Origin: Thermohalobaculum sp039180675
Lineage (GTDB): Bacteria; Pseudomonadota; Alphaproteobacteria; Rhodobacterales; Rhodobacteraceae
Length of the DNA stretch: 64,000 bases
NCBI GenBank assembly: GCA_039180675.1
Contig: JBCDDC010000002.1
Location: 159,600-223,599 of the forward strand
Direction of reading: 5' to 3'
In this document: positions 53,132 to 62,171 of the stretch, piece by piece
Layout: each line of letters opens with the position of its first letter
Position numbering within the stretch: the stretch's first letter is position 1
Translations under genes and position numbers: made by a program
Notes under the pieces: model-generated
What the model was told of the DNA's origin: nothing
Database searches by the model: none
Seen by the model: the letters and a program-made list of their open reading frames with translations, nothing else

Positions 53132-53806
53132 ATGCGGACACTTATCGTCGAGGATGACCCTGATCTCGCAAGTCAGGTGACGGCGCTCTTGGAGGGCGAG
53201 GGCTATGTCGTCGATTGGTCGGATGACGGTGAAGAGGCGCTGGAATTCGGCCTCTCTAACCCATATGCGGCGGTTGTGCTGGATTTGGGTCTTCCGGGTA
53301 TGGATGGGCTGTCTGTCCTGCGCCGCTGGCGGGAGGCCGGGCGCACCATGCCGGTCATCGTGCTAACTGCGACCCGGCAATCCGTTGCCGATATGCGAGA
53401 TGGTGTGCGCGCGGGGGCCACGAACTACCTGCTGAAGCCGGTCGATCTTGAATTGCTGCTAGACTGGGTGCGCGGGGCTGTGAACTCTGGCGGCCCCAAT
53501 GTCTCGACTCCCGTCCTGGAGGCCGGGCCGCTCAAGATGGACACGCGCGCCATGCGCGTCTGGCTGAATGCCGATGCGCTGAAACTCACGCCGACGGAGT
53601 TTCGCCTGCTGCATTGTCTGATCCTCAGCGGGGAAAGCCCCTGCTCGGCCAACGAGCTCGCGGAGCGCGCCTTCGACAACACGTCGGCAAAGACTGGTGG
53701 CGAGGTGCCCGTCTACATCGGCAGGCTGCGCGACAAGCTTGGCAAGGACGCGATCGAAACGGTGAGGGGCTACGGCTACCGGCTCGCATTCACCGAGGCG
53801 AGATGA
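53132..53806 (+). CDS. OmpR/PhoP-type response regulator
   Basis: A 224-residue regulator with a receiver domain (phospho-acceptor D51 in VVLDLGLPGMDGLSVL, conserved Lys in YLLKPVDLE) and a C-terminal winged helix (LTPTEFRLLHCLI, EVPVYIGRLRDKLGK, IETVRGYGYRL). ATG 53132 has GAGGAGGAGG just before it; longer frames are rejected. It is coupled by 4 nt to the sensor kinase gene. Confidence 0.95.
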   Translation: MRTLIVEDDPDLASQVTALLEGEGYVVDWSDDGEEALEFGLSNPYAAVVLDLGLPGMDGLSVLRRWREAGRTMPVIVLTATRQSVADMRDGVRAGATNYLLKPVDLELLLDWVRGAVNSGGPNVSTPVLEAGPLKMDTRAMRVWLNADALKLTPTEFRLLHCLILSGESPCSANELAERAFDNTSAKTGGEVPVYIGRLRDKLGKDAIETVRGYGYRLAFTEAR

Positions 53807-55152
53807 GGTTTTTGCCAAAGAGCCTGGGACGGCGCCTTCTGCTCGTCGCCGCGATCCTCTATGCCCTCGTCTCCCTGTTGTCCTGGATTGCGATCAATGC
53901 CGCGGTGGAGCGACCGGCGCGGCGCGCAGTCGATGCGCAGATGGAGACTCTGACCCGCGAGCTCAGGGGGCGCTGGACCACGGCGCAGATTACGGGCGTC
54001 TTTCCCTCGCAATTCGATCTCCGTGATTTTCACTGGAGCGTTTCTGATGCGCGCGGAGAGGTCTATCTCTCTGAAGTCTTCGAGGCTGAGGGTATCATCG
54101 CGCCAGAGCTTACCGGCGGTGAAGGGGCACGCGAGGTCAGGACGATCGCCTCCCCCATCGGCGAGCTCAGCGTGCTTCAAGAGGTCCGGGCCGAATCGCT
54201 GCCTGCGCTGCCCGGTTCGGGCCCTTCCGATCCGATCCTCGTCACCTACACGGTCGCCATCAGTTCCGCGCGGTACGAAGAACTGATCGCGGAACGGGTC
54301 GATGCCTTGCGCAGGGCGGCGCTGGGCGCTTTTGCGGGCTTCGGGGTGTTGATGCTGATCCTGATTGTCATTCTGGTCGCGCTGGTGCTTGCGCCGCTTA
54401 GACGGCTCGACCGCGCGGCGGAGCGCTATGCTGAGGGCGAGAGCCTCAAGATCGACGGCCAGTATCCTTCCGAGATCCAGGCGGTGGTCGAGAACCTCAA
54501 CACCTCCATCGACCGAAACGAAAAGCTGGTCGAGAGAACGCGCCGGTATATCGGCAAGATCGCCCATGATCTGAAGCATCCGCTTGCGGTCACCAGAAAC
54601 GTCCTGTCCCATGACGGTGATCCTGAAATTGCCCGATCACGGCTCGAGGCCATGGGATCGATGCTCGACCGCTATGCCCAGCTTGCAACGTCGATCGGAC
54701 CCGATGGGCCGCATCCGGCCCTCGGGGTCAGACCCTTTCTGGAGGGTGCGCGCGAGGGATTTCTGCTGCTTTACCGTTCGGCTCCACTGGCAATAGACCT
54801 CGATTGCCCGCCGGATCTCACGCTGCGGATGGCGGAAACCGATCTCGACGCGATAGTCGCCAACCTGATGAGCAACGCTCACCGGCATGCCCGCTCACGC
54901 ATCCTCGTGACGGCTTCCCGGCAGGGTGGCCACGTGCGGATCACGGTCGAGGACGATGGCCCCGGCTTGACCGAGGAGGCGCGCAGAAAGGCGATGAGCT
55001 GGGGCGAGCGTCTCGACACCTCGGCGCCAGGCTCTGGCTTCGGCCTTGCAATCGTTGCCGATCAGGCTGCTCTCTACGCAGGTGACCTGATGCTGGAGAG
55101 GTCGGAAAGGCTGGGCGGCCTGAGCGCTTCGGTCACACTCCCAGAGGTTTAG
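53803..55152 (+). CDS. Sensor histidine kinase (PhoQ-like)
   Basis: A 449-residue membrane kinase. There are two transmembrane segments (LLLVAAILYALVSLLSWIAI and, near residue 180, a second hydrophobic run FAGFGVLMLILIVILVALVL), with a periplasmic sensor domain between them. The cytoplasmic part has the H-box IGKIAHDLKHPLAVTRN with H255, the N-box DAIVANLMSNAHRHA, and G-boxes VEDDGPGLTE and SGFGLAIVADQA. It phosphorylates the response regulator encoded upstream. The signal sensed is unknown. Confidence 0.94.
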   Translation: MRFLPKSLGRRLLLVAAILYALVSLLSWIAINAAVERPARRAVDAQMETLTRELRGRWTTAQITGVFPSQFDLRDFHWSVSDARGEVYLSEVFEAEGIIAPELTGGEGAREVRTIASPIGELSVLQEVRAESLPALPGSGPSDPILVTYTVAISSARYEELIAERVDALRRAALGAFAGFGVLMLILIVILVALVLAPLRRLDRAAERYAEGESLKIDGQYPSEIQAVVENLNTSIDRNEKLVERTRRYIGKIAHDLKHPLAVTRNVLSHDGDPEIARSRLEAMGSMLDRYAQLATSIGPDGPHPALGVRPFLEGAREGFLLLYRSAPLAIDLDCPPDLTLRMAETDLDAIVANLMSNAHRHARSRILVTASRQGGHVRITVEDDGPGLTEEARRKAMSWGERLDTSAPGSGFGLAIVADQAALYAGDLMLERSERLGGLSASVTLPEV

Positions 55153-55277
55153 AAAAGTGAGATCGCTTCGACCACAGGCCTCCTGCTGATCTCAGATCAT
55201 GCGCGAGGACACGGGCCCTCAAAGACCCCTCCCTGAAACAGCTAGGATCCCGCGCTGTATATCGCTGAGAGGAAGCG

Positions 55278-55353
55278 TGGTGCCGGTGATAGGACTCGAA
55301 CCTACGACCCCATCATTACGAATGACGTGCTCTACCAGCTGAGCTACACCGGC
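55278..55353 (-). tRNA. tRNA-Thr (anticodon CGT)
   Basis: On the minus strand the 76-nt sequence folds as a standard cloverleaf. The acceptor stem is GCCGGTG/CACCGGC with discriminator A and an encoded CCA at 55280-55278. The D arm is AGCTCAGCTGGTAGAGC; the anticodon arm CGTCA-TTCGTAA-TGATG has anticodon CGT reading ACG. The T arm contains the usual TTCGAGT. Confidence 0.95.
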
Positions 55354-55425
55354 GACCGATTTCTGGCTCGCAGCGTCTACACCTGAATGCCGGCCGGTTC
55401 AATCCTAAAGCCGCCCGGTAAGGGC

Positions 55426-56814
55426 TCAGGCGGTCTTCTCCATTGGTGTCTCGCTGTCTTCAGCGGTCTCGGCGTCTTCCGCTTCGGGTGTTTCCTTCTT
55501 ACGGGAGGTGTTTGCCATCTGGTCTTCTGGATCTTCGGCCTGATCGCCGACGAGCAACGGCAGCATAGCGGCGTGATCCAGAACGCTTCCCTCGTCGCCC
55601 GCGCGGGGTGCGCCGAGCGCACGGGCGAGCCATCCGCGCACGACCGCGTCGGGTTCGTCCTCGCCCCGGGCGATGGCCGCCATGATCGCGCAGCTTCGCG
55701 CAGATGGCTCCTCTTCATCGAGCTTGGCCATCGCGCGCCGCGCACCGCCCCAATCCTCTACGGTGAGTGCAAGTTCTGCCCGGACCAGATTGGCTTCGGT
55801 TCCTGTACCCTTCACATCAAAGAGCTTCTTGAACCTCTTGACCCGCTGGTCCGGGGTTTCATCCGGTTCGATCGCGGCGAAGGCGGCGGCAAGCTGTGGT
55901 CCGGGGCGGTACTGCCAAGCATGCGTGATCAGCCGGTTCGCCGCACGTTTTGATCCAGCCTCGACCAGATGACGGGCGGCGGTGGCCACAGCATCCACGT
56001 TCACCGGGTCGAGCTTCGCCGCCTCGACGGCCAGCTTGCGCGCATGTTCCGTCTGCCCGAGCTCCTCGGCATCCTCGGCCTCGGCGAGCGCGAGCATGGC
56101 GTCGCGGCGGTTTGCTTCTGGCTTTGGCAAAAAGCCCGCGCGTCGCTGTTCTGAAAGCGTCTTGCGCGCACTGCGCCAATCGAAACTGCGGCTTTGCAGG
56201 GTGTAGAGGTTGTCGAGCACCCAGGCGTCCTTTGGACGGAGCTGATAGGCCTGTTGTGCGAGCTTGAGCGCGCGTTCCTCATCGCCATCTGCCTGCGCGA
56301 GTTCGATGAGCCCCTTCACGCCGACATAGGAGGTCGCCCGTTCCTCGGCGAGGGCTTTGTAGTAGCGGCGCGCCTTGTCCGCATCTCCGGACATCTCGGC
56401 CGATTGCGCGGTCACGAGCCGGGTCAGGTCGGGCCGTTCCAGCAACCGTTCGGCTTTTGCGGCTTTCGCCTTCGCCGTCTTTCCATCACCCTCGGCAAGG
56501 GCGGTCATTGCGCGGGTGAGCGCATCGAAGCCCCGGCGTTCACGGCTGCGGTTGAAGAAGCGGCTGATCGCTGTCTCATCCCCAAGGATGAAGCGATAGA
56601 CGGCGACGATCAGACCGGCGATCTTGAAGAAGATGGCGAGGACCAAGAACGCGAGCAGCAGGGCGAGCGCGGCGGCAAGCGGGGTCAGCGCATACTCGAA
56701 ACCGGCGACATTGACGTAGACCGAGCCGCCGTCCTCCATGAGACGGTAGGCGCCCCATGTGGCGACGCTGACGATACCCACGAAGAGAAGAATGCGAACG
56801 AACGAGCCAAGCAT
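55426..56814 (-). CDS. hemY: HemY-like TPR membrane protein
   Basis: A 462-residue inner-membrane protein of the HemY_N/COG3898 family. Two hydrophobic segments near the start (LLFVGIVSVATWGAYRLM and ALALLLAFLVLAIFFKIAGL) precede a long TPR region (YKALAEERATSYVGVKGLIE onward) and an acidic C-terminal tail. ATG 56814 has GGGGAGAA 7 nt upstream; a 45-nt longer frame is less likely. It is the last gene of the hemC-hemD-mic60-hemY group. Its role in heme synthesis is not biochemically defined and it is distinct from protoporphyrinogen oxidase HemY. Confidence 0.9.
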   Translation of the reverse strand: MLGSFVRILLFVGIVSVATWGAYRLMEDGGSVYVNVAGFEYALTPLAAALALLLAFLVLAIFFKIAGLIVAVYRFILGDETAISRFFNRSRERRGFDALTRAMTALAEGDGKTAKAKAAKAERLLERPDLTRLVTAQSAEMSGDADKARRYYKALAEERATSYVGVKGLIELAQADGDEERALKLAQQAYQLRPKDAWVLDNLYTLQSRSFDWRSARKTLSEQRRAGFLPKPEANRRDAMLALAEAEDAEELGQTEHARKLAVEAAKLDPVNVDAVATAARHLVEAGSKRAANRLITHAWQYRPGPQLAAAFAAIEPDETPDQRVKRFKKLFDVKGTGTEANLVRAELALTVEDWGGARRAMAKLDEEEPSARSCAIMAAIARGEDEPDAVVRGWLARALGAPRAGDEGSVLDHAAMLPLLVGDQAEDPEDQMANTSRKKETPEAEDAETAEDSETPMEKTA

Positions 56815-56833
56815 CAAAAGTTCTCCCCAGGCC

Positions 56834-58468
56834 TCAGCTTTCGCCGCCGATCGCGGCAATATACGGGCCTAGCGCGGCCTCGGCCTCGACTTTCAGGGCC
56901 AGTTGCGACAGCCAATCGGACATCGCGGCAGATGCAGTTTCTGAAAGATCACCCGCCTCGGTCAGCGCCTTGGCAGCATCGCCAGATCTCATAGCTGCCT
57001 CGACCCGGCTGAGAACAGCGCCTGTTGAGCTGCCCGCGATTGGCTGTGTCGGGCGGACAGAGACCTGGGAGCCGAGCCAGGCGGAGATGCGCGCCACGGT
57101 GCCCCCGCCCCCCACCGGCTGCTGGTCGGCTTCGAGCGCGGAGCGCGCCGCAGGCGGGAACGCTTCACGGAGTGCCGAGATCGTTGGCAAACCTGCTTGG
57201 GCGCCGGCAGCCAGCGGACCAGGGGCCGGGGTGCCGCTGATCTCCTCCAGATCGGTGAGTGCTGCCAAGTAGGGTGATCCTTGTGCGATCAGCGTTCGCA
57301 GTTCGGTCGAGACTCCCCGGATTGCGCTTCCCCTCTGCGAGGATTGCGCTTCGTTCAGGGCGAGCGTCCCCGTCTCCTGCGCAGCCACGGCAATCGCACC
57401 TACGGCGGCGATCTCGGCTGCCAGTGTCGCTCTCGTCGCGTCGAGGGCCTCGCTGGAGGCAAGCGGTGCGAGGTCAGATTTCGTTGCCAAATCTGGCAAG
57501 GCCGTAAGCGCTTCATCGACGCTGTTGAGCCGCATAGTAAGGCCGGCGACAGCGGCCTGCAGGTCTTCTGTGACCGGGATCGAACCGCTCGCCTGCGCCT
57601 CGGCATCATCCACGGCACCTTGCAGGGTCTCCAGGTCTGACCGAAGCGCGGTGACCTCACTGGAGAGCGTATCAAGCTGCGTTGTCAACGTGGCTCCGCT
57701 CGCCCCGGAAGAGGTCAATTGTTCACTCAGATCCGAAAGCTGAAGGGCGATGTCGCTGATCGCCGTCTGATTGCCGTCAGCCTGCGCCTGCGCGCTCGAG
57801 ATGCCGGACGTGATCGCCGTGACATCCAGAGCCTCCAGCACGGCAACGCGCCCTCGGAGCTCCTCAACGGCTGAAAGCCGTTCTTTGATCTCACTGATCT
57901 CCGCTTGTGCAGTTTGAGATGCCGGAGCGAGGTATTTGGCAAGCGAGGCCGGCAGGTAAGGTGCGATTTTCGGTGCGCCCCAGAGCGTCAGGCCAGAGAC
58001 GAAGATCGCTCCGATCAGGAGCATCAGCACGGTCGATGCAAAACTCGAGTGATGGGTTTCATGGTGGTCGTCGTGATGGGCCTCTGTAGGCTCCGGCTCA
58101 TTGGAGGCCTCGGTAGCCGCAGCATCTTCGTGATGGGGAGACTCATGGGCATCGGCGGGGCCGTCATCCGAGGGGGCCTCCGCCAATATTTCCTCATGTC
58201 CGGCGTCTTCTTCAGTCGGCTCTTCGCCCGTCTCGTCTGTGGGGCGGTCGTCCGTGGAAAGCTCGTCATTCTCTGAGGGTTCTAGAGGAGGCTCTTCGTC
58301 GGCGCGAAGTGTCTCTGAGTCGCCGCTATCGTTCCCGGCACCCTCCAAGACCTCGGGCGCCTTCTGCTGATCGGTCTTCTGGCTCTCCGTTCCCGCGCTT
58401 TCGTCAGACTTTCCTACGGCATCGTCTGCTTTGGCTTTAGCGGTTTCGGGATCGGTTTCATTACTCAT
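56834..58468 (-). CDS. Mic60/mitofilin-like membrane protein (COG4223)
   Basis: A 544-residue protein. An acidic, Glu/Asp/Ser-rich disordered N-terminus of about 140 residues is followed by a membrane segment FASTVLMLLIGAIFVSGLTL. A long coiled-coil or helical region comes next (SEIKERLSAVEELRGRVAVL and onward), then a C-terminal mitofilin-like part (LISEAGDLSET-like helices). ATG 58468 is chosen because GGAAGGG stands 6 nt before it; ATG 58474 is too close. Lying between hemD and hemY it matches the conserved place of the alphaproteobacterial Mic60 homolog, thought to shape intracytoplasmic membranes. Confidence 0.85.
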   Translation of the reverse strand: MSNETDPETAKAKADDAVGKSDESAGTESQKTDQQKAPEVLEGAGNDSGDSETLRADEEPPLEPSENDELSTDDRPTDETGEEPTEEDAGHEEILAEAPSDDGPADAHESPHHEDAAATEASNEPEPTEAHHDDHHETHHSSFASTVLMLLIGAIFVSGLTLWGAPKIAPYLPASLAKYLAPASQTAQAEISEIKERLSAVEELRGRVAVLEALDVTAITSGISSAQAQADGNQTAISDIALQLSDLSEQLTSSGASGATLTTQLDTLSSEVTALRSDLETLQGAVDDAEAQASGSIPVTEDLQAAVAGLTMRLNSVDEALTALPDLATKSDLAPLASSEALDATRATLAAEIAAVGAIAVAAQETGTLALNEAQSSQRGSAIRGVSTELRTLIAQGSPYLAALTDLEEISGTPAPGPLAAGAQAGLPTISALREAFPPAARSALEADQQPVGGGGTVARISAWLGSQVSVRPTQPIAGSSTGAVLSRVEAAMRSGDAAKALTEAGDLSETASAAMSDWLSQLALKVEAEAALGPYIAAIGGES

Positions 58469-58564
58469 CGGCATCCCTTCCAACTTCGCCGGCCGCTCGC
58501 CTCGATGACTCGCTATGCGCTATCGTATTCGGCGAGTTGCAGGTGCACAACTGGCATTGCGCTC

Positions 58565-59284
58565 TTAATCTATGCGCGTCGCGACCGCCCGCCGAACCGC
58601 CTCAATGAGAGCTGCAGCATTCGATTCTGTTGCAGTCTGACTTGTCCGAAAACCTAGGTCATCCGCCGCCATTGCAACCTGCTGTGACAGAGCAATGAGA
58701 TCGGTGCCGCGCAGGTCGGCACCGTTCGCACGAACCCACTCGGCAAAAAGCTTCGCGTTGCGTACGGACCAGAGCGTGACAATCCCGACCGTGCCGGACT
58801 TGAGCGCCGAAGCGACCGGGGCCGGCGGGTCGCCGGCGGGCACAGCCGCATAGACGACCTGTTCGCTCACCCGCTTCCCGGATGGCTTAAGCATCGTCTC
58901 CAGATCGTGAGAGACATCGCGCCCCCGCGGGTAGAAAAAGTGCCGACATGGTGTTCCGTTCGCCAGGCGGGCGAGTGCTTCGGCGTCGCCCTCAGCGCTC
59001 AGGACCATGCCGAAGCCCAGTCCGCGCGCGATCTCGGCCGTTCGTCCTCCGACGCAGAGAACCGGGAGGTCCCGGCGCTGATTCAGGCTGGCAAAGGCGC
59101 GGATCCCGTGGGCCGATGTGATAAGCAGGCCGTCGATCCCAGGCGGGATCGGGTTCTGTATCTCAACCGGCGTGATCCGCATGAGCGGCCAGATCAGCGA
59201 CGGGATGCCATCGGCCTCCATGATTTCGGCTACCCTCTTGCTGTCTGCAAGTGGGCGGGTCAGGAGCACCAGCCCTCTCGTCAT
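58565..59284 (-). CDS. hemD: Uroporphyrinogen-III synthase
   Basis: A 239-residue enzyme that closes and inverts ring D to form uroporphyrinogen III. The sequence is diverse in this family, but LLLTRPLADSKRVAEIME-like opening, LLITSAHGIRAFA, FFYPRGRDVSHDLET and VGIVTLWSVRNAKLFAEWV correspond to the usual blocks. ATG 59284 overlaps the hemC stop by 4 nt. The pairing with hemC makes the identification secure. Confidence 0.9.
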   Translation of the reverse strand: MTRGLVLLTRPLADSKRVAEIMEADGIPSLIWPLMRITPVEIQNPIPPGIDGLLITSAHGIRAFASLNQRRDLPVLCVGGRTAEIARGLGFGMVLSAEGDAEALARLANGTPCRHFFYPRGRDVSHDLETMLKPSGKRVSEQVVYAAVPAGDPPAPVASALKSGTVGIVTLWSVRNAKLFAEWVRANGADLRGTDLIALSQQVAMAADDLGFRTSQTATESNAAALIEAVRRAVATRID

Positions 59285-60216
59285 TGCTCGAAGAAACCAG
59301 GCCCCGCCTTGGCTCTGAGTTCCTGCGCCGCATCGAGCCCGAGGTCCGCCGCATCGGCGGCTGTTCCACGCCGTTCCGTTGCCAGGCGCTCGGAACCATC
59401 GGGCCGGATGATCTCGCCCCGGAACCACAGATCATTGCCGTCCAATTCGGCCAATCCGCCGATAGGCGTGCGGCAGGACCCGTCGAGCGCCGCGAGGAAA
59501 GCACGCTCGGCCTTTAAGCGGGTCTCGGTTCTTGCATCGTTGATCGGTTGCAAGAGGTTACGGGTTTCGGCGTCATCGGCTCTGATCTCGATCCCGATGG
59601 CGCCCTGTGCGCAGGCGGGGAGCATTTCCTCGGGGGATATCTCTGAACGGATGATGTGCCCCAGCTCCAGCCTGCGCAGTCCCGCGCAGGCGAGAAACGT
59701 CGCATCGGCGATGCCGTCCTCAAGCTTTTTGAGCCGAGTTTGCACGTTGCCGCGAAACTCCACCACCTGCAGATCCGGCCGCCGGTGCAACAACTGCGCC
59801 CGTCGCCGCAAAGAGGAAGAACCGACAGTCGCGCCCTCGGGCAAATCGGCAATGCCTGCATGACGCGAGCTGACGAAGGCGTCCCGGACATCCTCTCGCG
59901 GCAGGAGCGTCGAAATCTCCAGCCCATCGGGCAGAATGGTCGGCATATCCTTCATCGAATGAACGGCCAGATCGATCTCTCCGGCGAGGAGGGCGTCCTC
60001 GATCTCTTTCGTGAACAGGCCCTTGCCGCCGATCTCGCTGAGCGCCCTGTCGAGGACCCGATCGCCGGTGGTCTTGATCACGACGATCTCGAAGGCTACC
60101 TCGGGCAGATCGTGTTGCGCGGAGAGCCGGTCGCGCGTCTCATTGGCCTGCGCCAAGGCAAGGGCAGAGCCCCTTGTGCCAATGCGCAGGGGTCTCTCGG
60201 ATGAAGGAAGAGCCAT
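59281..60216 (-). CDS. hemC: Porphobilinogen deaminase (hydroxymethylbilane synthase)
   Basis: A 311-residue enzyme that joins four porphobilinogens. It has RIGTRGSALALAQANETRDR at the start, the catalytic Asp in DLAVHSMKDMPT, and the dipyrromethane-cofactor cysteine in LDGSCRTPIGG at about C247. ATG 60216 begins the conserved start; a longer frame (79 residues) overlaps the divergent tsaD gene. It opens the heme operon transcribed leftward. Confidence 0.97.
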   Translation of the reverse strand: MALPSSERPLRIGTRGSALALAQANETRDRLSAQHDLPEVAFEIVVIKTTGDRVLDRALSEIGGKGLFTKEIEDALLAGEIDLAVHSMKDMPTILPDGLEISTLLPREDVRDAFVSSRHAGIADLPEGATVGSSSLRRRAQLLHRRPDLQVVEFRGNVQTRLKKLEDGIADATFLACAGLRRLELGHIIRSEISPEEMLPACAQGAIGIEIRADDAETRNLLQPINDARTETRLKAERAFLAALDGSCRTPIGGLAELDGNDLWFRGEIIRPDGSERLATERRGTAADAADLGLDAAQELRAKAGPGFFEQ

Positions 60217-60273
60217 TGCCGCCCCGTGTATTCGACTTCCGCCAAGTGTTAGAGCCTGCGGGCGGAGCCTGCA
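60217..60273. promoter_or_regulatory. Divergent control region, hemC / tsaD
   Basis: Only 57 bp separate the two start codons, so the promoters of the heme operon and of the tsaD operon must be very close or overlapping. No clear box was assigned. Confidence 0.4.
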
Positions 60274-61377
60274 ATGGATGATCGAGCCCACCTGATCCTC
60301 GGGATCGAGGCAAGTTGCGACGAGACCGCGGCCGCTGTCGTCTCCGGACATCCCGAAGGGCCGGGCGAGATCCTGTCGAATGTCATCTTCGGTCAGGAAG
60401 ACCTGCATGTGGGATTTGGCGGTGTCGTGCCCGAGATCGCCGCGCGGGCCCATGCGGAACGCGTTGACCGTGTCGTCCTACGCGCGCTGAGCGAGGCCGA
60501 GATATCCCTGGCCGAATTGGATGCGATCGCGGTGACTTCCGGGCCCGGGCTGATCGGAGGTGTGATCGCCGGCGTGATGACGGCAAAGGGAATAGCCGCT
60601 GCGACGAAGCTGCCCCTGATCGGCGTCAATCATCTTGAGGGTCATGCGCTGACCCCGAGGCTGACCGACGGGATCCCCTATCCCTACCTTCTGCTCCTCG
60701 TATCAGGCGGGCACTGTCAGCTTCTCGCGATCGAGGGTTTGGGGCGCTACCGCAGGCTGGGCGGCACGATCGATGACGCCCCCGGAGAAGCCTTCGACAA
60801 GACCGCGCGCCTCCTTGGCCTCGGCTTTCCCGGTGGGCCGGAAGTGGAGCGCCGTGCCGCCGCTGGCGATCCAAGCCGTTTCGATTTCCCGGCGCCGCTC
60901 TTGGACCGGCCCGGATGCGATATGTCTTTCTCCGGTCTCAAGACGGCCGTTGCCAGGGCGCGTGACGACTTGATCGCCCGCCAGGGCGGGCTCTACCAAA
61001 TGGACATCGCTGATCTCGCCGCGTCATTTCAGTTGGCCATTTGCAGGGCCCTGGGCATGAAAACTGGCCGGGCGATGCAGCTTTTCTCCGATCGCCATCC
61101 AGCGCAGACCTCGCCGGTGATCGCGGTTGCCGGTGGTGTGGCGGCAAATATGCCAATACGGCAGGAGCTCGAGGCGCAGGCTGCCAAATCAGGATTCCGC
61201 CTGATCGCTCCGCCGCTCAAGCTCTGTACCGACAATGGTGCAATGATCGCCTGGGCGGGGCTGGAGCGTTGGAGCGCTGGGTTGAAAACGGCTCCTGTAA
61301 CGCCGCGCCCTCGATGGCCCCTTGACGAAACGGCCGATGCTCTGTTGGGCTCCGGCAAGAGGGGTGCAAAGGCCTGA
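60274..61377 (+). CDS. tsaD: tRNA N6-adenosine threonylcarbamoyltransferase TsaD
   Basis: A 367-residue enzyme that transfers the threonylcarbamoyl group to A37 of ANN-decoding tRNAs, including the tRNA-Thr type seen at 55278. Features are LGIEASCDETAAAVV, the metal histidines in NHLEGHALTPRL (about H119 and H123), LLVSGGHCQLL, DDAPGEAFDKTARLLGLGFP and VAGGVAANMPIRQELE with CTDNGAMIAWAG. It leads an operon with YciI and EVE genes, as in many Rhodobacterales. Confidence 0.97.
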   Translation: MDDRAHLILGIEASCDETAAAVVSGHPEGPGEILSNVIFGQEDLHVGFGGVVPEIAARAHAERVDRVVLRALSEAEISLAELDAIAVTSGPGLIGGVIAGVMTAKGIAAATKLPLIGVNHLEGHALTPRLTDGIPYPYLLLLVSGGHCQLLAIEGLGRYRRLGGTIDDAPGEAFDKTARLLGLGFPGGPEVERRAAAGDPSRFDFPAPLLDRPGCDMSFSGLKTAVARARDDLIARQGGLYQMDIADLAASFQLAICRALGMKTGRAMQLFSDRHPAQTSPVIAVAGGVAANMPIRQELEAQAAKSGFRLIAPPLKLCTDNGAMIAWAGLERWSAGLKTAPVTPRPRWPLDETADALLGSGKRGAKA

Positions 61378-61389
61378 TAAGGAGAAGAA

Positions 61390-61665
61390 ATGCTCTACGC
61401 TATCATTTGCATCGACAAGCCCGGGGCTCTGCAGACCCGTCTCGATAATCGGGAGGCACACCTCGCGCATATCGATGCGAGCAATGGAGCGATCGTTCAG
61501 GCTGGGCCGTTTCTCGACCATCAAGACAAGATGTGCGGGTCGCTTCTGATCATGGAGGCGGACGATGCTTCGGTGGCCGAGGCGTGGGCCGCAAATGACC
61601 CCTACGCGAAGGCCGGGCTTTTCGAGAGCGTGGAAATCCGTCCCTGGAGGCGGGTCGTCGGCTGA
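61390..61665 (+). CDS. YciI-family protein
   Basis: A 91-residue ferredoxin-like protein of the YciI group (related to muconolactone isomerase/dehydrochlorinase folds). It has IICIDKPGALQTRLDNREAH with the characteristic R-x-x-H, VQAGPFLDHQ and ANDPYAKAGLFESVEIRPW. AAGGAGAAG lies just upstream. It is 12 bp after tsaD, so co-transcribed. Reaction unknown. Confidence 0.88.
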   Translation: MLYAIICIDKPGALQTRLDNREAHLAHIDASNGAIVQAGPFLDHQDKMCGSLLIMEADDASVAEAWAANDPYAKAGLFESVEIRPWRRVVG

Positions 61666-61751
61666 CTGGGTAAGATTCCCCACCCAAGGGCTGATCAACC
61701 CGGCTGAATCACCAGCACTCTCCGCGCGAAGACGATGAATAAGGATCAAGC

Positions 61752-62171
61752 ATGGCTTACTGGTTGTTTAAGTCCGAACCCAACACCTGGAGCTGGGATG
61801 ATCAGGTCGCCAAAGGTGATGTCGGCGAGGAGTGGGACGGCGTGCGCAACTATCAGGCGCGCAACAACATGCGGGAGATGAAAGTCGGCGATCTCGGCTT
61901 CTTCTACCACTCGGTGAACGAGAAGCAGATCGTTGGTATCGTTGAGGTCTGCACCGAAAGTCACCGCGACAGCACCACAGACGACCCGCGCTGGGATTGT
62001 GTGGACATACGCGCCGTCGCTCCGATCCCTCGCCCCGTGACGCTGGCCGAGATCAAGGCGGAAGAGAAGCTTTCGGAGTTCGCGCTGGTGCGCCAGTCAA
62101 GGCTGTCAGTTGTGCCCGTCAGCGCAGCGGAATGGAAGCTGATCTGCAACATGGGCGAGTACAAGGGCTAG
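61752..62171 (+). CDS. EVE domain-containing protein
   Basis: A 139-residue single-domain protein with an EVE (PUA-like) fold. It has YWLFKSEPNTWSWDDQVAKG, WDGVRNYQARNNMREMKVGD and FYHSVNEKQIVGIVEV, which form the aromatic-cage region that recognises modified bases. Its stop overlaps the stop of convergent pgi by 4 bases. It follows YciI by 86 bp. In bacteria it may bind a modified nucleotide or RNA. Confidence 0.93.
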   Translation: MAYWLFKSEPNTWSWDDQVAKGDVGEEWDGVRNYQARNNMREMKVGDLGFFYHSVNEKQIVGIVEVCTESHRDSTTDDPRWDCVDIRAVAPIPRPVTLAEIKAEEKLSEFALVRQSRLSVVPVSAAEWKLICNMGEYKG

